In this document: in pieces, positions 33,779 to 43,285 of the stretch
Layout of the letters: the number at the start of each line of letters is the position of its first letter
Numbering within the stretch: position 1 is the first letter of the stretch
IMG/VR virus record: IMGVR_UViG_3300006919_000090
Location: 1 to 48,955 of that record
Direction: 5' to 3' (one strand)
Length of the DNA stretch: 48,955 bases
Source of the DNA: a virus
The notes under the pieces: model-generated
Databases searched by the model: none
The model's input: only the letters and a program-made list of their open reading frames with translations
Told to the model about the DNA's origin: nothing
Program-made: the position numbers and the translations under genes

Positions 33779-34273
33779 TTACGCAAGCGTATCACGATCC
33801 ACTTCATCAGCGGTGCGTGCACTCTGGTGCCCATCAATATCCATGAGGATAGCAAAGACACGAATAGTACCACTCGTAGAGGGCGTAGTGCCCAACAGAA
33901 GCATGTCGAGAGTGTCAGCCGATGCCACAATAACCGGAGCATACGCAACCGGAGTAGGAGCGTAGTCACCCGCCGCAGCAGAACCCGTAAGGGCAAAGCC
34001 ATCAACAAAGTTGTCTACGTCCCCACCAGTGACACCCAGATCGAACGAGTCCGACGTACCACCAGCCGGAGTAGCGGTACATTCTGCACCTGCGTGTAGA
34101 ATAACCGTATTGGCTGGAATGTTGAGGCACGTAATGATATCGTTTGCAGCAAGAGCACTACCTTTAGCAGTGGCAGCAGCAGCAAGATCAATAGATGCTT
34201 CAACGAAGTAGGGCTGACGCCCGCGGGCAGTTCCGCCGTGGACTGCTGGATCAAGAGTTGAAATAGTAGCCAT
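33779..34273 (-). CDS. Possible capsid decoration or minor head protein
   Basis: 164 residues directly downstream of the coat gene, in the same short transcript bounded by a promoter and a terminator. It starts MATISTLDPAVHGGTARGR and is rich in Ala, Thr and Gly with beta-like segments (IITCLNIPANTVILHAGAEC, FDLGVTGGDVDNFVDG). No family can be named; position and likely high expression fit a head protein. GGAGTAACACC stands before the ATG. Confidence 0.55.
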   Translation of the reverse strand: MATISTLDPAVHGGTARGRQPYFVEASIDLAAAATAKGSALAANDIITCLNIPANTVILHAGAECTATPAGGTSDSFDLGVTGGDVDNFVDGFALTGSAAAGDYAPTPVAYAPVIVASADTLDMLLLGTTPSTSGTIRVFAILMDIDGHQSARTADEVDRDTLA

Positions 34274-34292
34274 TAGGTGTTACTCCCTACCC

Positions 34293-35357
34293 TTAAACCA
34301 GATTAACTTTAGCGTTCACAATCGCCTCCGGACGGAGGATTTTGCGACCGTAAAGATGTAGACCACGAACAATATCTGCGAAGCTATCCGGATCACGGTA
34401 GTTCTCAGTTTTGTTGATCTGCTCAGCAGTAGCGATAGCGGAACTGTGTCCACCAACGATCAGGCCGTAGTTACTTGCGTTAGTTCCACCGGTCGTAGCA
34501 ACACCCGTGCCAACAGTAGGCAGGTTGTTCGATACGTACACTTTGAAACCGTGCAGGTTTTCGAGAATGAGGCCGTTCTTCAGCATGGAGTTACCACCGC
34601 TGAAGTCTGCATTGAACAGGCGAGAGTCTTCATCCTGAAGGATTTCCTGACACACCGGATCAATAACAAGCCAACGACCATCCGTCGGAACGTTCTGCTG
34701 GTTCAGCTTCCGTGCCATACGAGCGATGACAGAGAGGAAGTGGGCATTACCAGAACCGGGCGTTGCGTCAGTCGCACCACCGGCACGCGGCTCAATACCA
34801 ATAGACGAACCTGCCGAACCACCGAAGTCGTCTGCTTCAAGCTTCATGCTCGAAAGCAGTTCATCGGTACCAGCCGTAGCAACTGCAACAGAACCGTTGA
34901 CGGTCGTGTTAACAGTGCCCGCTACAGCGTGAAGGGCAGACTGCGTGTAACCACACAGATAACCGAGCACATCCTGATCGTACTGGTCAGCCAGACGATA
35001 CGCGGCACGGTTGGACGCTAGAGATTGGAAATTGACGTGCGAATGAGCTTCTTCGATGTCATCAACTTTGAACGCAAAGTAGTTCGATTTGTCGATGGTC
35101 AACGAGAAGTCTTCGTCGTCCAAATCCTGCGGCTGAATTACAGTACCGCGAGTGTAAGCCTGAACCGAAATTTCAGGTTCTTTAATAACTCGGACAGTAT
35201 CGCCAAAATTAGCGATTTCGCCAAAGTAGTCGGAGTTGGTAATTTCAGAGCAAACAGCCGCTTTACGAAAAGCAAGCTGCACCTGTTTCGAGTAGATAAC
35301 AGGACTGAAATTCCCGTTGGGAAGATTACCATACCCCGGCGCTGTTGCAAAAGCCAT
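34293..35357 (-). CDS. Major capsid protein
   Basis: 354 residues. It starts MAFATAPGYGNLPNGNFSP; PVIYSKQVQLAFRKAAVCSEITN and FGDTVRVIKEPEISVQAYTRGT are typical of T7-like/P22-like coat proteins of marine podoviruses, followed by YFAFKVDDIEEAHSHVNF and RWLVIDPVCQEILQDED. These form the HK97-type shell. GGAGG lies 8 bases before the ATG, the best ribosome site in the window. It has its own promoter (35648), a leader of about 285 bases and a terminator after the next gene, so it should be the most strongly expressed gene. Confidence 0.88.
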   Translation of the reverse strand: MAFATAPGYGNLPNGNFSPVIYSKQVQLAFRKAAVCSEITNSDYFGEIANFGDTVRVIKEPEISVQAYTRGTVIQPQDLDDEDFSLTIDKSNYFAFKVDDIEEAHSHVNFQSLASNRAAYRLADQYDQDVLGYLCGYTQSALHAVAGTVNTTVNGSVAVATAGTDELLSSMKLEADDFGGSAGSSIGIEPRAGGATDATPGSGNAHFLSVIARMARKLNQQNVPTDGRWLVIDPVCQEILQDEDSRLFNADFSGGNSMLKNGLILENLHGFKVYVSNNLPTVGTGVATTGGTNASNYGLIVGGHSSAIATAEQINKTENYRDPDSFADIVRGLHLYGRKILRPEAIVNAKVNLV

Positions 35358-35641
35358 AAGAGTGCCTCCTATATTACAGCGTCAGATGCTAACTTCCAAT
35401 CGTTCGAAAGAGGCTGTTATGTAAAGGTGCGTTCAAAACATTAGAGTTGGCCGACCCTAATTAGAACGGGCTAAACACAAACAGGTAAGTCTTTTTACCA
35501 ATTGTACGTTGCTATGTGTACATAATACAGGTAGCGCTCAGACCAGAACGGGCTGTACTATATACGAGAATTAAGTGCGTTGTTTTTCTATACATTCTGA
35601 TTAAGTGTGTGTAGAAGGGACAACGCAAAAGCCCTTTTATT
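35358..35641 (-). promoter_or_regulatory. Long untranslated leader of the coat gene
   Basis: About 285 bases between the predicted start of transcription and the coat ATG, without a convincing reading frame. It contains a 10-base direct repeat (AGCCCGTTCT on the minus strand, at 35554-35545 and 35472-35463) and facing copies of a 7-base sequence (GCGTTGT and ACAACGC) in its first part. It may stabilise the transcript or carry a control structure. Confidence 0.5.
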
Positions 35642-35647
35642 CACATA

Positions 35648-35675
35648 GTTATATGCGAATAATTTCAAATGTCAA
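35648..35675 (-). promoter_or_regulatory. Sigma-70 type promoter of the coat operon
   Basis: On the minus strand TTGACA (35675-35670), 16-bp spacer, TATAAC (35653-35648). It begins two bases after the scaffold stop. From the -35 through a few bases beyond the -10 it closely matches the promoter at 47842-47869: both are TTGACATTT, 13 bases, TATAACTATG. Confidence 0.8.
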
Positions 35676-35677
35676 GT

Positions 35678-36577
35678 CTAACGTGCTCCACCTGACAAAT
35701 CATAAATGAAAGTGCCTTTTTTCAGTGCTTCCATAATAGCTGGCTGCATCTGTTCGTACTCATGCATCGACATCTTATTGACATCCGACTCACGAATGAC
35801 ACCTTCGGTACTCTCTTCTTGAGGGCGACTACGCTCACGCTTAGTGTTTACTGCGGAAGCTGCATCGGCTGCACGGGGCTGTTTCGCCGCCCTCTTCTTC
35901 TTATCTACGGTAGTGATGCCCCTATCTGCTTTGTACAGGTCAATAGCACGGGCCGTAGTGATCGGATCACTATCGTTTTCATAAAGCGCATCTTGAATAA
36001 ACTTCGGTTGGCCTTCTGCCCAATCATGAAAATCATCATCTTCACGAATTTCGTTAAAGTCAGGGTGAAGTTTAATTAGTGCAGCTTCGGCTTTTTGACG
36101 GGCGGTTTCTCTCCGTGCTTCCTGAAGCTGTTCGATTTGATTGCCGAGTGTGGCGGTCTGCTCAACAGCTTTCTTATGAGCAATACTCTCAACAATCGCA
36201 GCAACTTCGGGGTATTGTGCCATCCATGCTTCGATATCTGCATCCGAAGCTGGCATATCAATGCCTTCTCTAGTTACCTGCGTAATCTGCTGTTCAAGTT
36301 CAGCAATCCGTTCTTCAAGATCACGCTGAACCTTCTGAGAATGCGCACGAAGATCGCCATAGCGCTTCTTAAAGGTAATTTCTTCCGCAGACAGATTAGA
36401 CTCATCCGTATCGTCCACAGTATTATCATCGTCTTCATCGTCATCTGTTTTACCGGCCTGTTCCGCTAATAGTCGAGCCAACTCTTCTTCATCGCGTTTG
36501 ATGCGTTCACTGTTAGCTGACGGGTTATCCATAAACCCTTTCTTTTCAGGAGTATCTACTTTATCAAGTACGGGCAT
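35678..36577 (-). CDS. Capsid scaffolding protein
   Basis: 299 residues, acidic in the first quarter (KTDDDEDDDNTVDD), then a long coiled coil (RAHSQKVQRDLEERIAELEQQITQ and later QIEQLQEARRETARQKAEAAL), basic patches (KKKRAAKQPRA) and a helical end (MSMHEYEQMQPAIMEALKKG). This layout and its position between portal and coat are those of T7 gp9-type scaffolds that guide shell assembly and are then lost. There is no protease motif in it. Confidence 0.82.
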   Translation of the reverse strand: MPVLDKVDTPEKKGFMDNPSANSERIKRDEEELARLLAEQAGKTDDDEDDDNTVDDTDESNLSAEEITFKKRYGDLRAHSQKVQRDLEERIAELEQQITQVTREGIDMPASDADIEAWMAQYPEVAAIVESIAHKKAVEQTATLGNQIEQLQEARRETARQKAEAALIKLHPDFNEIREDDDFHDWAEGQPKFIQDALYENDSDPITTARAIDLYKADRGITTVDKKKRAAKQPRAADAASAVNTKRERSRPQEESTEGVIRESDVNKMSMHEYEQMQPAIMEALKKGTFIYDLSGGAR

Positions 36578-36651
36578 AATGCTCTTTCTTTAAGGGGCCA
36601 CCGTAGCCATAATTTTATGGGGGATGGGTAGCCTTAGTTATCTAGCCTGTT

Positions 36652-39402
36652 TTATCGTGCGGCTAGTCCACGACGTTTTTCCCTGACACGCTTCTTAGTT
36701 TTTGTTTTAGAAGGGTGCTTTCGTTTTACGAAACCTCCCGTATTCCAGTCGCCGGCAGCGCCAGTATCCCCCTCTTCAGACCCACCAGCAGCTTGCCCTT
36801 CGTCAGCCCCTCCTGAATCGCCAGCACTATCACCGAAGCTTCCACCAAAGTCTGCCCCAAACGCTTCATCTTCTCCATAACCCCCCATGCTGCTCGGGCC
36901 TTCGGGACCGCCAAAACCACCAGTGTTATCGACAGAACTGCCACTGGACGCGGGACCAGCCGGAGCTACATCAGTAGCAATATCTTCCGCCGTCGTAGTG
37001 GTGCCGCGAGACGCAACATCTTCTGCGGTTGGAGCAGCCATACTATTATTGGTAGCCGTACCGGGGCCAGTATAACCGCCGAACACGTCTCCGTATGGAT
37101 CAGACTGTGCTAACGACTCGTTGTGTGCCGCCTGTTCTTGCGCATCCATCTCACTATAGGCTGCCGCTGTGGCAAGAGACGCATTAGCTTTGTTAGCTTC
37201 TGCTTGCGCAGCAGCCGCAATCGCACTATATCCCGCAATAGTTGCATCTATAGTATTGAGACTATTTCGACCGAACGGTTGAACATTCTGATCTTTGTTA
37301 TTTACAATAGAGACGCCACTACCATAAGGGTCAGGTCTGCCGACCGCAGTATGATTAGCGCCTACAACCCCATAGCTTTGCCCAACAGTCTGTTGTCCAG
37401 TTGTAGGATCAGTAAAAGACACAAGTCCGACACCTTGAGCGGCAAGACCATCAACATCAACACCAGAACGTATCGCATTAGTGTATGCATTCATCGTCGC
37501 TACCGTGCTAGCGGGCAAAGAGTCAACATACGATTGCATAGCTAAAGAATGTGCTCTTGCTGCTACTTGATCTTTACTAGCGAGACCGCGAATAGAGTCG
37601 AAACTAACAAGACCCAATTGTTCCATGCCGCGCTGTACTGCCGCCATACCTTTCGGCGCGGGGTTAATAGCATTCGCTATCATTGTGTCCATCAGTCCGA
37701 TGACGCTGCTCGGTACTTCGGTAAAACTGACGAGCGAGTCAACATTCACTTGAGACGGGATAGAGGACATCTCTGATACAGACATTCCCCCTGTTCCGCT
37801 ATTACTGTCACCGTCCGAACTGTCATCCAGCCAATTCGCAAATGTGTTAACACCACTTGCGTCTATAGCGGCATCTGCAGCATCGTCGGCTCCGTCGGCT
37901 GGCGGACGAAAACTAAACGCGTTATCACCTAATACACCGCCTGCTAAGTAGTTGAAATTTTCTTCGCCGAGAGATAGTCCCAAATCATCACGGGAGAAAG
38001 CGGGGTTATCCCGAAAACGCCCAGAAGTCTCATTACCGGCATTTGTAAAATCGGCTGTATCCTCATTTGCATTAACGTCGGCACCTGATGGCAGGCCCCA
38101 AATGTCTCGTAATACAGGGTTATTTGAAGACACAAAGGTGCCGTTCGCAGCGTGCAACTCTTCTGCTGCTTCCATATCGATATCTTCCAAACTGAACGGA
38201 AGTTCTTCTTGCGCACCCATTTCAGCTTGTGGAGCCGGGGCTTGCCCGCTAAACAGTTGATCAGGATCAGTAGCAGAGGTGCTGTTACCCATCTGCCCCA
38301 TCTCTTCCATACGAGCAAAGCCCTGTTTGGCTTCGTCTCGCAATTTCATGAAGAACTGTACACCGAAATATCGAACTACATCGGCAGGAACGACAAACTC
38401 GCCTTCGCTCAGCTTAGCGGGGATATCGTCACGTACTTCTTCAGGCTTAGCCCCTGTTGGAACCTGATTACCTGATATTGGGTCTACTTGATCGTCTATA
38501 GCCATACCCCCATCTGCAAATTGCTTTGGTGTCTTGTTTTTTTCTCTTGCAAAAGCTTCAAGTTGAGTAGTGGCGTCAAACAAATCATCTACAAAAGCTT
38601 CATAAAGCATTTCCACTGCTTCTAAACGGGATGAAGCCCTTTGTTGCTTTGTAGCCAATTGCGTCTCTTGATCTTTTGGCAATCCGCGCATCCACGTCCC
38701 AATAGCACTGATAAATTGCTCTTTTGCTATTTTGGCCTCGTCATCTGTAGAAGAGTTTTTTGTGCCCTCAACCAGCCCTCTAACGGCCCGTGCAGATTGT
38801 TGCCTACCCTCCGGTGTTGGGTTATTAAGATATGAACCGAGAAGAGCGTGCGCTATTGTTTTTTGAGGTAAACCTCTCTGATCTTTTAACTTTGCTATAA
38901 GAGGCTCCCAAACAACATGTTCAGTATTCGAGCCCACATTGCGTACTAGCAGATTTTGTAAAAGGGTGTTTTTAAAGGGATCAGCATTTGCTTTGCGCTC
39001 ACCAATAGCAGCAGAATTGCGCAGCCGTCTAATGGCTTTATGTCCGATTTCATGGACAAAAGTCTCCGCCTGTTTATCATACGGTCTACCAGCGCTTGTG
39101 TGTGTTAGTTCTATCCGATCATTACGCGGATGATATACTCCAGTAACACCTTCATATTTTGCTATTGGGGATTTGCTGGAGGCAGGTAAATACGCTACTT
39201 GCTCGTTTAATCGGCCTACTCCAGCGTCCTTTCGTGCTTCGGTGATCCCGTAATCATACAGTTCAGAGTCGCCGAGCATCTCTCCTGTAATTTCCATCTC
39301 ATCATCAGCCGTGTTGAGAAGCCACGGGACTTGTTCTTCGCGTTCCCGCTCTACTCTAGCTTCGGGACGTTCACGGGGAATAGGTAGCGTTTTGTCATCC
39401 AT
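36652..39402 (-). CDS. Large virion protein with HExxH metallopeptidase-like domain
   Basis: 916 residues. The N-terminal domain holds TGVYHPRNDRIEL and FVHEIGHKAIRRL, a zinc-protease HExxH motif (H117, E118, H121). A middle block (about 310-365) has the pattern DPISGNQVPTGAKPEEVRDD then LSEGEFVVPADVVRYFGVQFF, found in many marine phage proteins of unknown role. The rest is long, acidic and low-complexity (Gly, Ser, Ala, Asp), ending with a sharply basic tail (KRKHPSKTKTKKRVREKRR). It may process head or internal proteins or cut host envelope proteins; neither is shown. A third metal ligand cannot be assigned safely. It starts 8 bases inside the small gene that follows the portal. Confidence 0.65.
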   Translation of the reverse strand: MDDKTLPIPRERPEARVEREREEQVPWLLNTADDEMEITGEMLGDSELYDYGITEARKDAGVGRLNEQVAYLPASSKSPIAKYEGVTGVYHPRNDRIELTHTSAGRPYDKQAETFVHEIGHKAIRRLRNSAAIGERKANADPFKNTLLQNLLVRNVGSNTEHVVWEPLIAKLKDQRGLPQKTIAHALLGSYLNNPTPEGRQQSARAVRGLVEGTKNSSTDDEAKIAKEQFISAIGTWMRGLPKDQETQLATKQQRASSRLEAVEMLYEAFVDDLFDATTQLEAFAREKNKTPKQFADGGMAIDDQVDPISGNQVPTGAKPEEVRDDIPAKLSEGEFVVPADVVRYFGVQFFMKLRDEAKQGFARMEEMGQMGNSTSATDPDQLFSGQAPAPQAEMGAQEELPFSLEDIDMEAAEELHAANGTFVSSNNPVLRDIWGLPSGADVNANEDTADFTNAGNETSGRFRDNPAFSRDDLGLSLGEENFNYLAGGVLGDNAFSFRPPADGADDAADAAIDASGVNTFANWLDDSSDGDSNSGTGGMSVSEMSSIPSQVNVDSLVSFTEVPSSVIGLMDTMIANAINPAPKGMAAVQRGMEQLGLVSFDSIRGLASKDQVAARAHSLAMQSYVDSLPASTVATMNAYTNAIRSGVDVDGLAAQGVGLVSFTDPTTGQQTVGQSYGVVGANHTAVGRPDPYGSGVSIVNNKDQNVQPFGRNSLNTIDATIAGYSAIAAAAQAEANKANASLATAAAYSEMDAQEQAAHNESLAQSDPYGDVFGGYTGPGTATNNSMAAPTAEDVASRGTTTTAEDIATDVAPAGPASSGSSVDNTGGFGGPEGPSSMGGYGEDEAFGADFGGSFGDSAGDSGGADEGQAAGGSEEGDTGAAGDWNTGGFVKRKHPSKTKTKKRVREKRRGLAAR

Positions 39403-39616
39403 TGCGTAGGTTTTCCAGTTTCAACATCTCATTTAAGGCTTGAATATAGCCCTGCGCTTGACGGGCCTGTTCCCATGAGGAAGCCTGTTCCAGTACGCGG
39501 TGCTGCTGCTCTCTCAAGCTGTTAATATATTCCACAAAGTTAACCCACAGGTGGGGGTTGGACGCTAGTGGCTTGAGGCGCTCCAACTTCTGCTGGTGCG
39601 TTAGGTTGCTGTCCAT
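39395..39616 (-). CDS. 73-residue helical protein overlapping portal end
   Basis: ATG 39616 gives MDSNLTHQQKLERLKPLAS; a longer form from 39646 would start deeper in the portal gene. The sequence continues with a helix rich in Gln and Glu (LREQQHRVLEQASSWEQARQAQGYIQALNEML). It overlaps the portal end by 77 bases and the next gene by 8. Family unknown; perhaps a head-assembly helper. Confidence 0.55.
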   Translation of the reverse strand: MDSNLTHQQKLERLKPLASNPHLWVNFVEYINSLREQQHRVLEQASSWEQARQAQGYIQALNEMLKLENLRNG

Positions 39617-41699
39617 TACCTGAAAATCCTTCTTGCTGTGGTACATTAGGCGGGCCTACACCAATTGTGCCGGCACCGCCTGCTGTCGGAGTCTGTGGGT
39701 TGGTGCCTGCCGGCATCTGATTTTGAGCAGGACCCTGCTGTTGTGGCATCTGTGCTTGCATCCCTTTAAGGATTTCAGCCTGCAACATAGCCTCAGACAT
39801 ATTGTTAACCGTCTTTTCAGGGTCAAGATCAAGAGACTTAGCCAGTTCCTGCATAATCCAGTTAAACTTAGCGAACGGTGCCAAAGCGGGGTTACTTGCA
39901 ACGCCGAGAAACTGCATCAGACGCTGGCTACGGACTTCGTTAGCCATCAGGCTCTCCGTACCGCGTGCTTTAACTTCCAGATCACCCTTAATATCTTCAT
40001 CATAGGCGAATTGCATATTGAACTGGAACATGCCGTCGCCTAACGGTTTCAGCAGATAGTCATCTACGTTTTTAATAACACTTTTGATGGTTACAGACGC
40101 AGCATTCATAAGCATACTGATACCGCTAGCTGTACGTCCAACACCAGCCACGCCCGTCTGGCCGTGTGCAAAAGAGGGTAGTCCCGTGCTCTCATCTGCT
40201 AGCTGACGGGCCTTATCAAACATCTGCATGTTCTCATTCGACACGTTCGCAAACTTTGTGCTGAACAGAGACTGTCCGGGGGCGCCACCCTGACGCCTAA
40301 ACACCTTACCCGGATAAATTTTCATATCCTGACCGGGTACGAGATTAGTTTCATCCACTTCAAAGATCAAATTACCGGACAAAACTGCGTTATCAACAGC
40401 CATACGCATAAACCCATTCATAAGGGTCTGTGTATCTTGCATATTTTCCCCGACACCGACACCAAAAAAGCTATAAGGGTTCAATTCATACGGAGCCGCC
40501 ATATAAGGGATACGGAGAGGCTTAAACGGGTTCAAAACACATCGAATAACCTGATTGTTGACGACCCAAACGTTAGCCTGAACGCTTCCGTCATCCGCCA
40601 GATCGTCTGGAATGTCCAATCCGTACATATCCAGCATCTCTGTGTCTACTTCACCCCAATATTCCAGCACCTGAAAGCGTTCAATCTGACTGGCTAGATC
40701 ATAATCCGCCAAATCATCTTCCCAATGCTCTTTTGTGTACGCCTCTCCAATAGAAAGAGCCTTATCGATAGCGCTAACACGGAACATCGGACGTTTTTTC
40801 AACGCACGAAGTTGCGAACGGCTCATTTTATGACGTTGAATGCAGTATTCCGCCTCTTCCATGTTGTTTGCGTCAGGATCGGGGTAAAAATCCCAAATAC
40901 TTACGTGTGAAACCTGCGGAACCGTCTTAATAAGAGGCTCATATGCGCCGTTTTCGCCCCACTTCGGGTACTCGCGGTTGACAGCAAAAGGCCCTTTCAT
41001 GACACCCGTCCCGAAAAGAGCCATCTCAAATGCCGTACTACGCAAATGTTTAGAAGCATTGCTACCGTCGAGCTGATCCCAAATCCTCTTTTGCATTTTC
41101 TTAGCAGCCGCTGCGGCGGGATAGTACGTCGGAGACGCTACAGTAGCACCTTCACCCTTTTTCAGACCTACTGCGTCTTTTAGTCTATCGACAAGCGGTC
41201 CCAATTTAAGGGAGCTGGCTGTTGCACCCGGTGGGAGACCTTCTTTACCGTCTCCGTTATAACCATACGGGCTTTCCTCTAGCGCTTCTCCTGATTTATC
41301 TCGTGCTTCAGCCGGAATTTGAGAGTCAAAATGAACTGCTTCCTCTACCCCTTCTGGCAATACAGACGGATCAATAGAGATGGGGAACCTGTTGTTCCCA
41401 AACATCACCTCTACAACTTGAGAATACGCAGCAATAACTTTGGTCTTTGTAATCTTGATAAACACACGAGATCGCTCAGCCTCCGTAAACTGCGTATCGG
41501 GCCCGTAAATACCCCTGTAGTTTCGGTACGCCTGTAGCCATCGCAATTCATCGTTTCGTCGATAAGTTTTAGCCCGAACGAACTGGCTAGAAACAAAGCC
41601 TACTAAGCCGGTTAGACTAGCCGCGTCATTATCACTATCTGAGTCTTTCAGACCAACTGCGGTTGCCTCAAACGTTGTGTTATCTGCTTCATCAGCCAT
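39540..41699 (-). CDS. Portal protein
   Basis: 719 residues. The pattern RRNDELRWLQAYRNYRGIYG, then KTKVIAAYSQVVEVMFG, SIWDFYPDPDANNMEEAEY, IPYMAAPYELNPYSFFGVGVGENMQDTQTLMNG and ASGISMLMNAASVTIKSVIKNVDDYLLKPLG is typical of the large marine podovirus portals. The dodecamer forms the DNA gate and terminase dock at one vertex. The C-terminal ~100 residues are Pro/Gln-rich (MPQQQGPAQNQ). It starts 14 bases after TerL. Confidence 0.9.
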   Translation of the reverse strand: MADEADNTTFEATAVGLKDSDSDNDAASLTGLVGFVSSQFVRAKTYRRNDELRWLQAYRNYRGIYGPDTQFTEAERSRVFIKITKTKVIAAYSQVVEVMFGNNRFPISIDPSVLPEGVEEAVHFDSQIPAEARDKSGEALEESPYGYNGDGKEGLPPGATASSLKLGPLVDRLKDAVGLKKGEGATVASPTYYPAAAAAKKMQKRIWDQLDGSNASKHLRSTAFEMALFGTGVMKGPFAVNREYPKWGENGAYEPLIKTVPQVSHVSIWDFYPDPDANNMEEAEYCIQRHKMSRSQLRALKKRPMFRVSAIDKALSIGEAYTKEHWEDDLADYDLASQIERFQVLEYWGEVDTEMLDMYGLDIPDDLADDGSVQANVWVVNNQVIRCVLNPFKPLRIPYMAAPYELNPYSFFGVGVGENMQDTQTLMNGFMRMAVDNAVLSGNLIFEVDETNLVPGQDMKIYPGKVFRRQGGAPGQSLFSTKFANVSNENMQMFDKARQLADESTGLPSFAHGQTGVAGVGRTASGISMLMNAASVTIKSVIKNVDDYLLKPLGDGMFQFNMQFAYDEDIKGDLEVKARGTESLMANEVRSQRLMQFLGVASNPALAPFAKFNWIMQELAKSLDLDPEKTVNNMSEAMLQAEILKGMQAQMPQQQGPAQNQMPAGTNPQTPTAGGAGTIGVGPPNVPQQEGFSGNGQQPNAPAEVGAPQATSVQPPPVG

Positions 41700-41713
41700 T
41701 ATATAATCTCACT

Positions 41714-43285
41714 TTAGTATCCGAATGTTGCATCTACAGGCGTGTATTGCGCCGTATTATATTTACCGTCACCCCATGTTGCATGTCGCGGGCGGGTCAT
41801 TACACCGTACCGTAGTGCATCGTAAAGGTGATCTTCTGCATTTGTATCCACATCTTCAGGGTTCTTTTTATCAACCGGAATAGATGGGAGTTGGGCTACG
41901 GTGTTTGTGCAATTAGCAAAGAATGCAAGACGGGGCTTCTCAGTGAAGTCGTCTTTTTGTAGTCTACGATGAATTTCGTTCTTACTGGCCACACGGGCAC
42001 CTTTACTACGATCTGACGGCCTCCAGCGACACCCTTTAGCAATCATCTGTTCAGCAAGAGACGGGCCTGTATCCCCTCTATTATGCCAACACGAACTGTC
42101 TAAAACACCGTACCGTACAGGCCCGTCTTTCTCTTCGATCTGTAGGATCATATCAGCTAAATCAGTAGCCAACACTTTTTGCACATAAAGCTCTCTGTAC
42201 ACAATCAATTGGCCATCGGGAGCAACAGCAAACCATAAAACAGCAGAGTACGAGCCGTAGCCGTAGTCACAGGCCCTAAAGCGAGTCCAGTTTTGAGGAA
42301 TGTCAAACGGTTCAATGACGTGATCATACCTGTTAAATTCAGGGAATGCTGCCCCTTCTGCTATGTCCCAATCACCTTCTAGCAACTGCCGTCGTTGGTG
42401 TTCAGGCAAAGATAACAGGTTTGTTTCATACTCACCTGTATCATACAGATAAGGGTTATCCATAAGCTTAGCTGGAATAAACCGTCTTTTAAACAAAAAT
42501 TGACCGGCTCTGCTGTGCCCCGGCGGATATACCATCGGCTCTCCGGTCTCAATATCTGTAGCCCAAAAAGCTTTACCGTACGGGGCAGGGTCTACAAACA
42601 TCTTCTTGACCCATATATGTCCGGGGCCGCCCGGGTTGCTTGTAGCACGAAGATAGATTGGCATATTCGGATCAGTGGAACGCAGACGAGAACGCATATA
42701 GTTCCACGGGTACGGATTTGCCCACTGTGTCAATTCATCAAAGCCTACCCATGTAAACGCCTGTCCCTGATAACGTAGTACGTCATCTTCGCGGTCCAGA
42801 TAACTCATCCACAATCTACCGCCGTTTGGTACGGACCATTCCATCCGTTTCTCACTCCACTTGATGTTGGGAATGATTTGGGGATAGAGTTCGCGAGATT
42901 TGAAGACGAGCTCTCGCAATTCATCATTCGTGCGACGCAAAAGTAAACCGACAAACGACGGATTTTGTATATAACGTAGTGGATCCGCCAGCATAGCCAT
43001 ACTTTTACCGCCGCCAGCAGCCCCTCCGTACAACACTTCCCTTTCAGCAGCACTAAGAAAAGCTGTTTGTGGACCTATATTAGGCTTAAAGACTACATCT
43101 TCAACCTTATCCCAATTCGCCGCCTGTGCAGGAGTACGAATTTTAGATTTTGGCGAAGCGTTCCGCGTCTTTTTGGTGGAGGTCGAGCGTCCTTTCCGCG
43201 AACTTGCGCGCGAGACGGGCTTTTTCTTCTGCAATGCTTGCCCATTTGCGAAGTTGCGCAGAGTCGCGTCGTCGTCTGTGGCCAT
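41714..43285 (-). CDS. terL: Terminase large subunit
   Basis: 523 residues, the ATP-driven packaging motor. A Lys/Ser-rich N terminus is followed by Walker A GGAAGGGKS (87-95), Walker B FTWVGFDE (177-184) and coupling motif ATSNPGG (214-220). The nuclease domain shows ACDYG (D340), VLDSS (D396) and AEDHLYDALRYG near the end, the usual RNase H-type acidic triad. The start overlaps the upstream gene by 143 bases, an unusual length; a later start would still keep the ATPase, since the first ~60 residues have no motif. No intein or frameshift is seen. Confidence 0.93.
   Translation of the reverse strand: MATDDDATLRNFANGQALQKKKPVSRASSRKGRSTSTKKTRNASPKSKIRTPAQAANWDKVEDVVFKPNIGPQTAFLSAAEREVLYGGAAGGGKSMAMLADPLRYIQNPSFVGLLLRRTNDELRELVFKSRELYPQIIPNIKWSEKRMEWSVPNGGRLWMSYLDREDDVLRYQGQAFTWVGFDELTQWANPYPWNYMRSRLRSTDPNMPIYLRATSNPGGPGHIWVKKMFVDPAPYGKAFWATDIETGEPMVYPPGHSRAGQFLFKRRFIPAKLMDNPYLYDTGEYETNLLSLPEHQRRQLLEGDWDIAEGAAFPEFNRYDHVIEPFDIPQNWTRFRACDYGYGSYSAVLWFAVAPDGQLIVYRELYVQKVLATDLADMILQIEEKDGPVRYGVLDSSCWHNRGDTGPSLAEQMIAKGCRWRPSDRSKGARVASKNEIHRRLQKDDFTEKPRLAFFANCTNTVAQLPSIPVDKKNPEDVDTNAEDHLYDALRYGVMTRPRHATWGDGKYNTAQYTPVDATFGY

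Noticed and set aside
35308-35326. TTCCC-GTT-GGGAA in the coat gene as a member of the palindrome family
   Set aside because: Arms are in the opposite order to the family (CCC before GGG), and a single occurrence is expected by chance.
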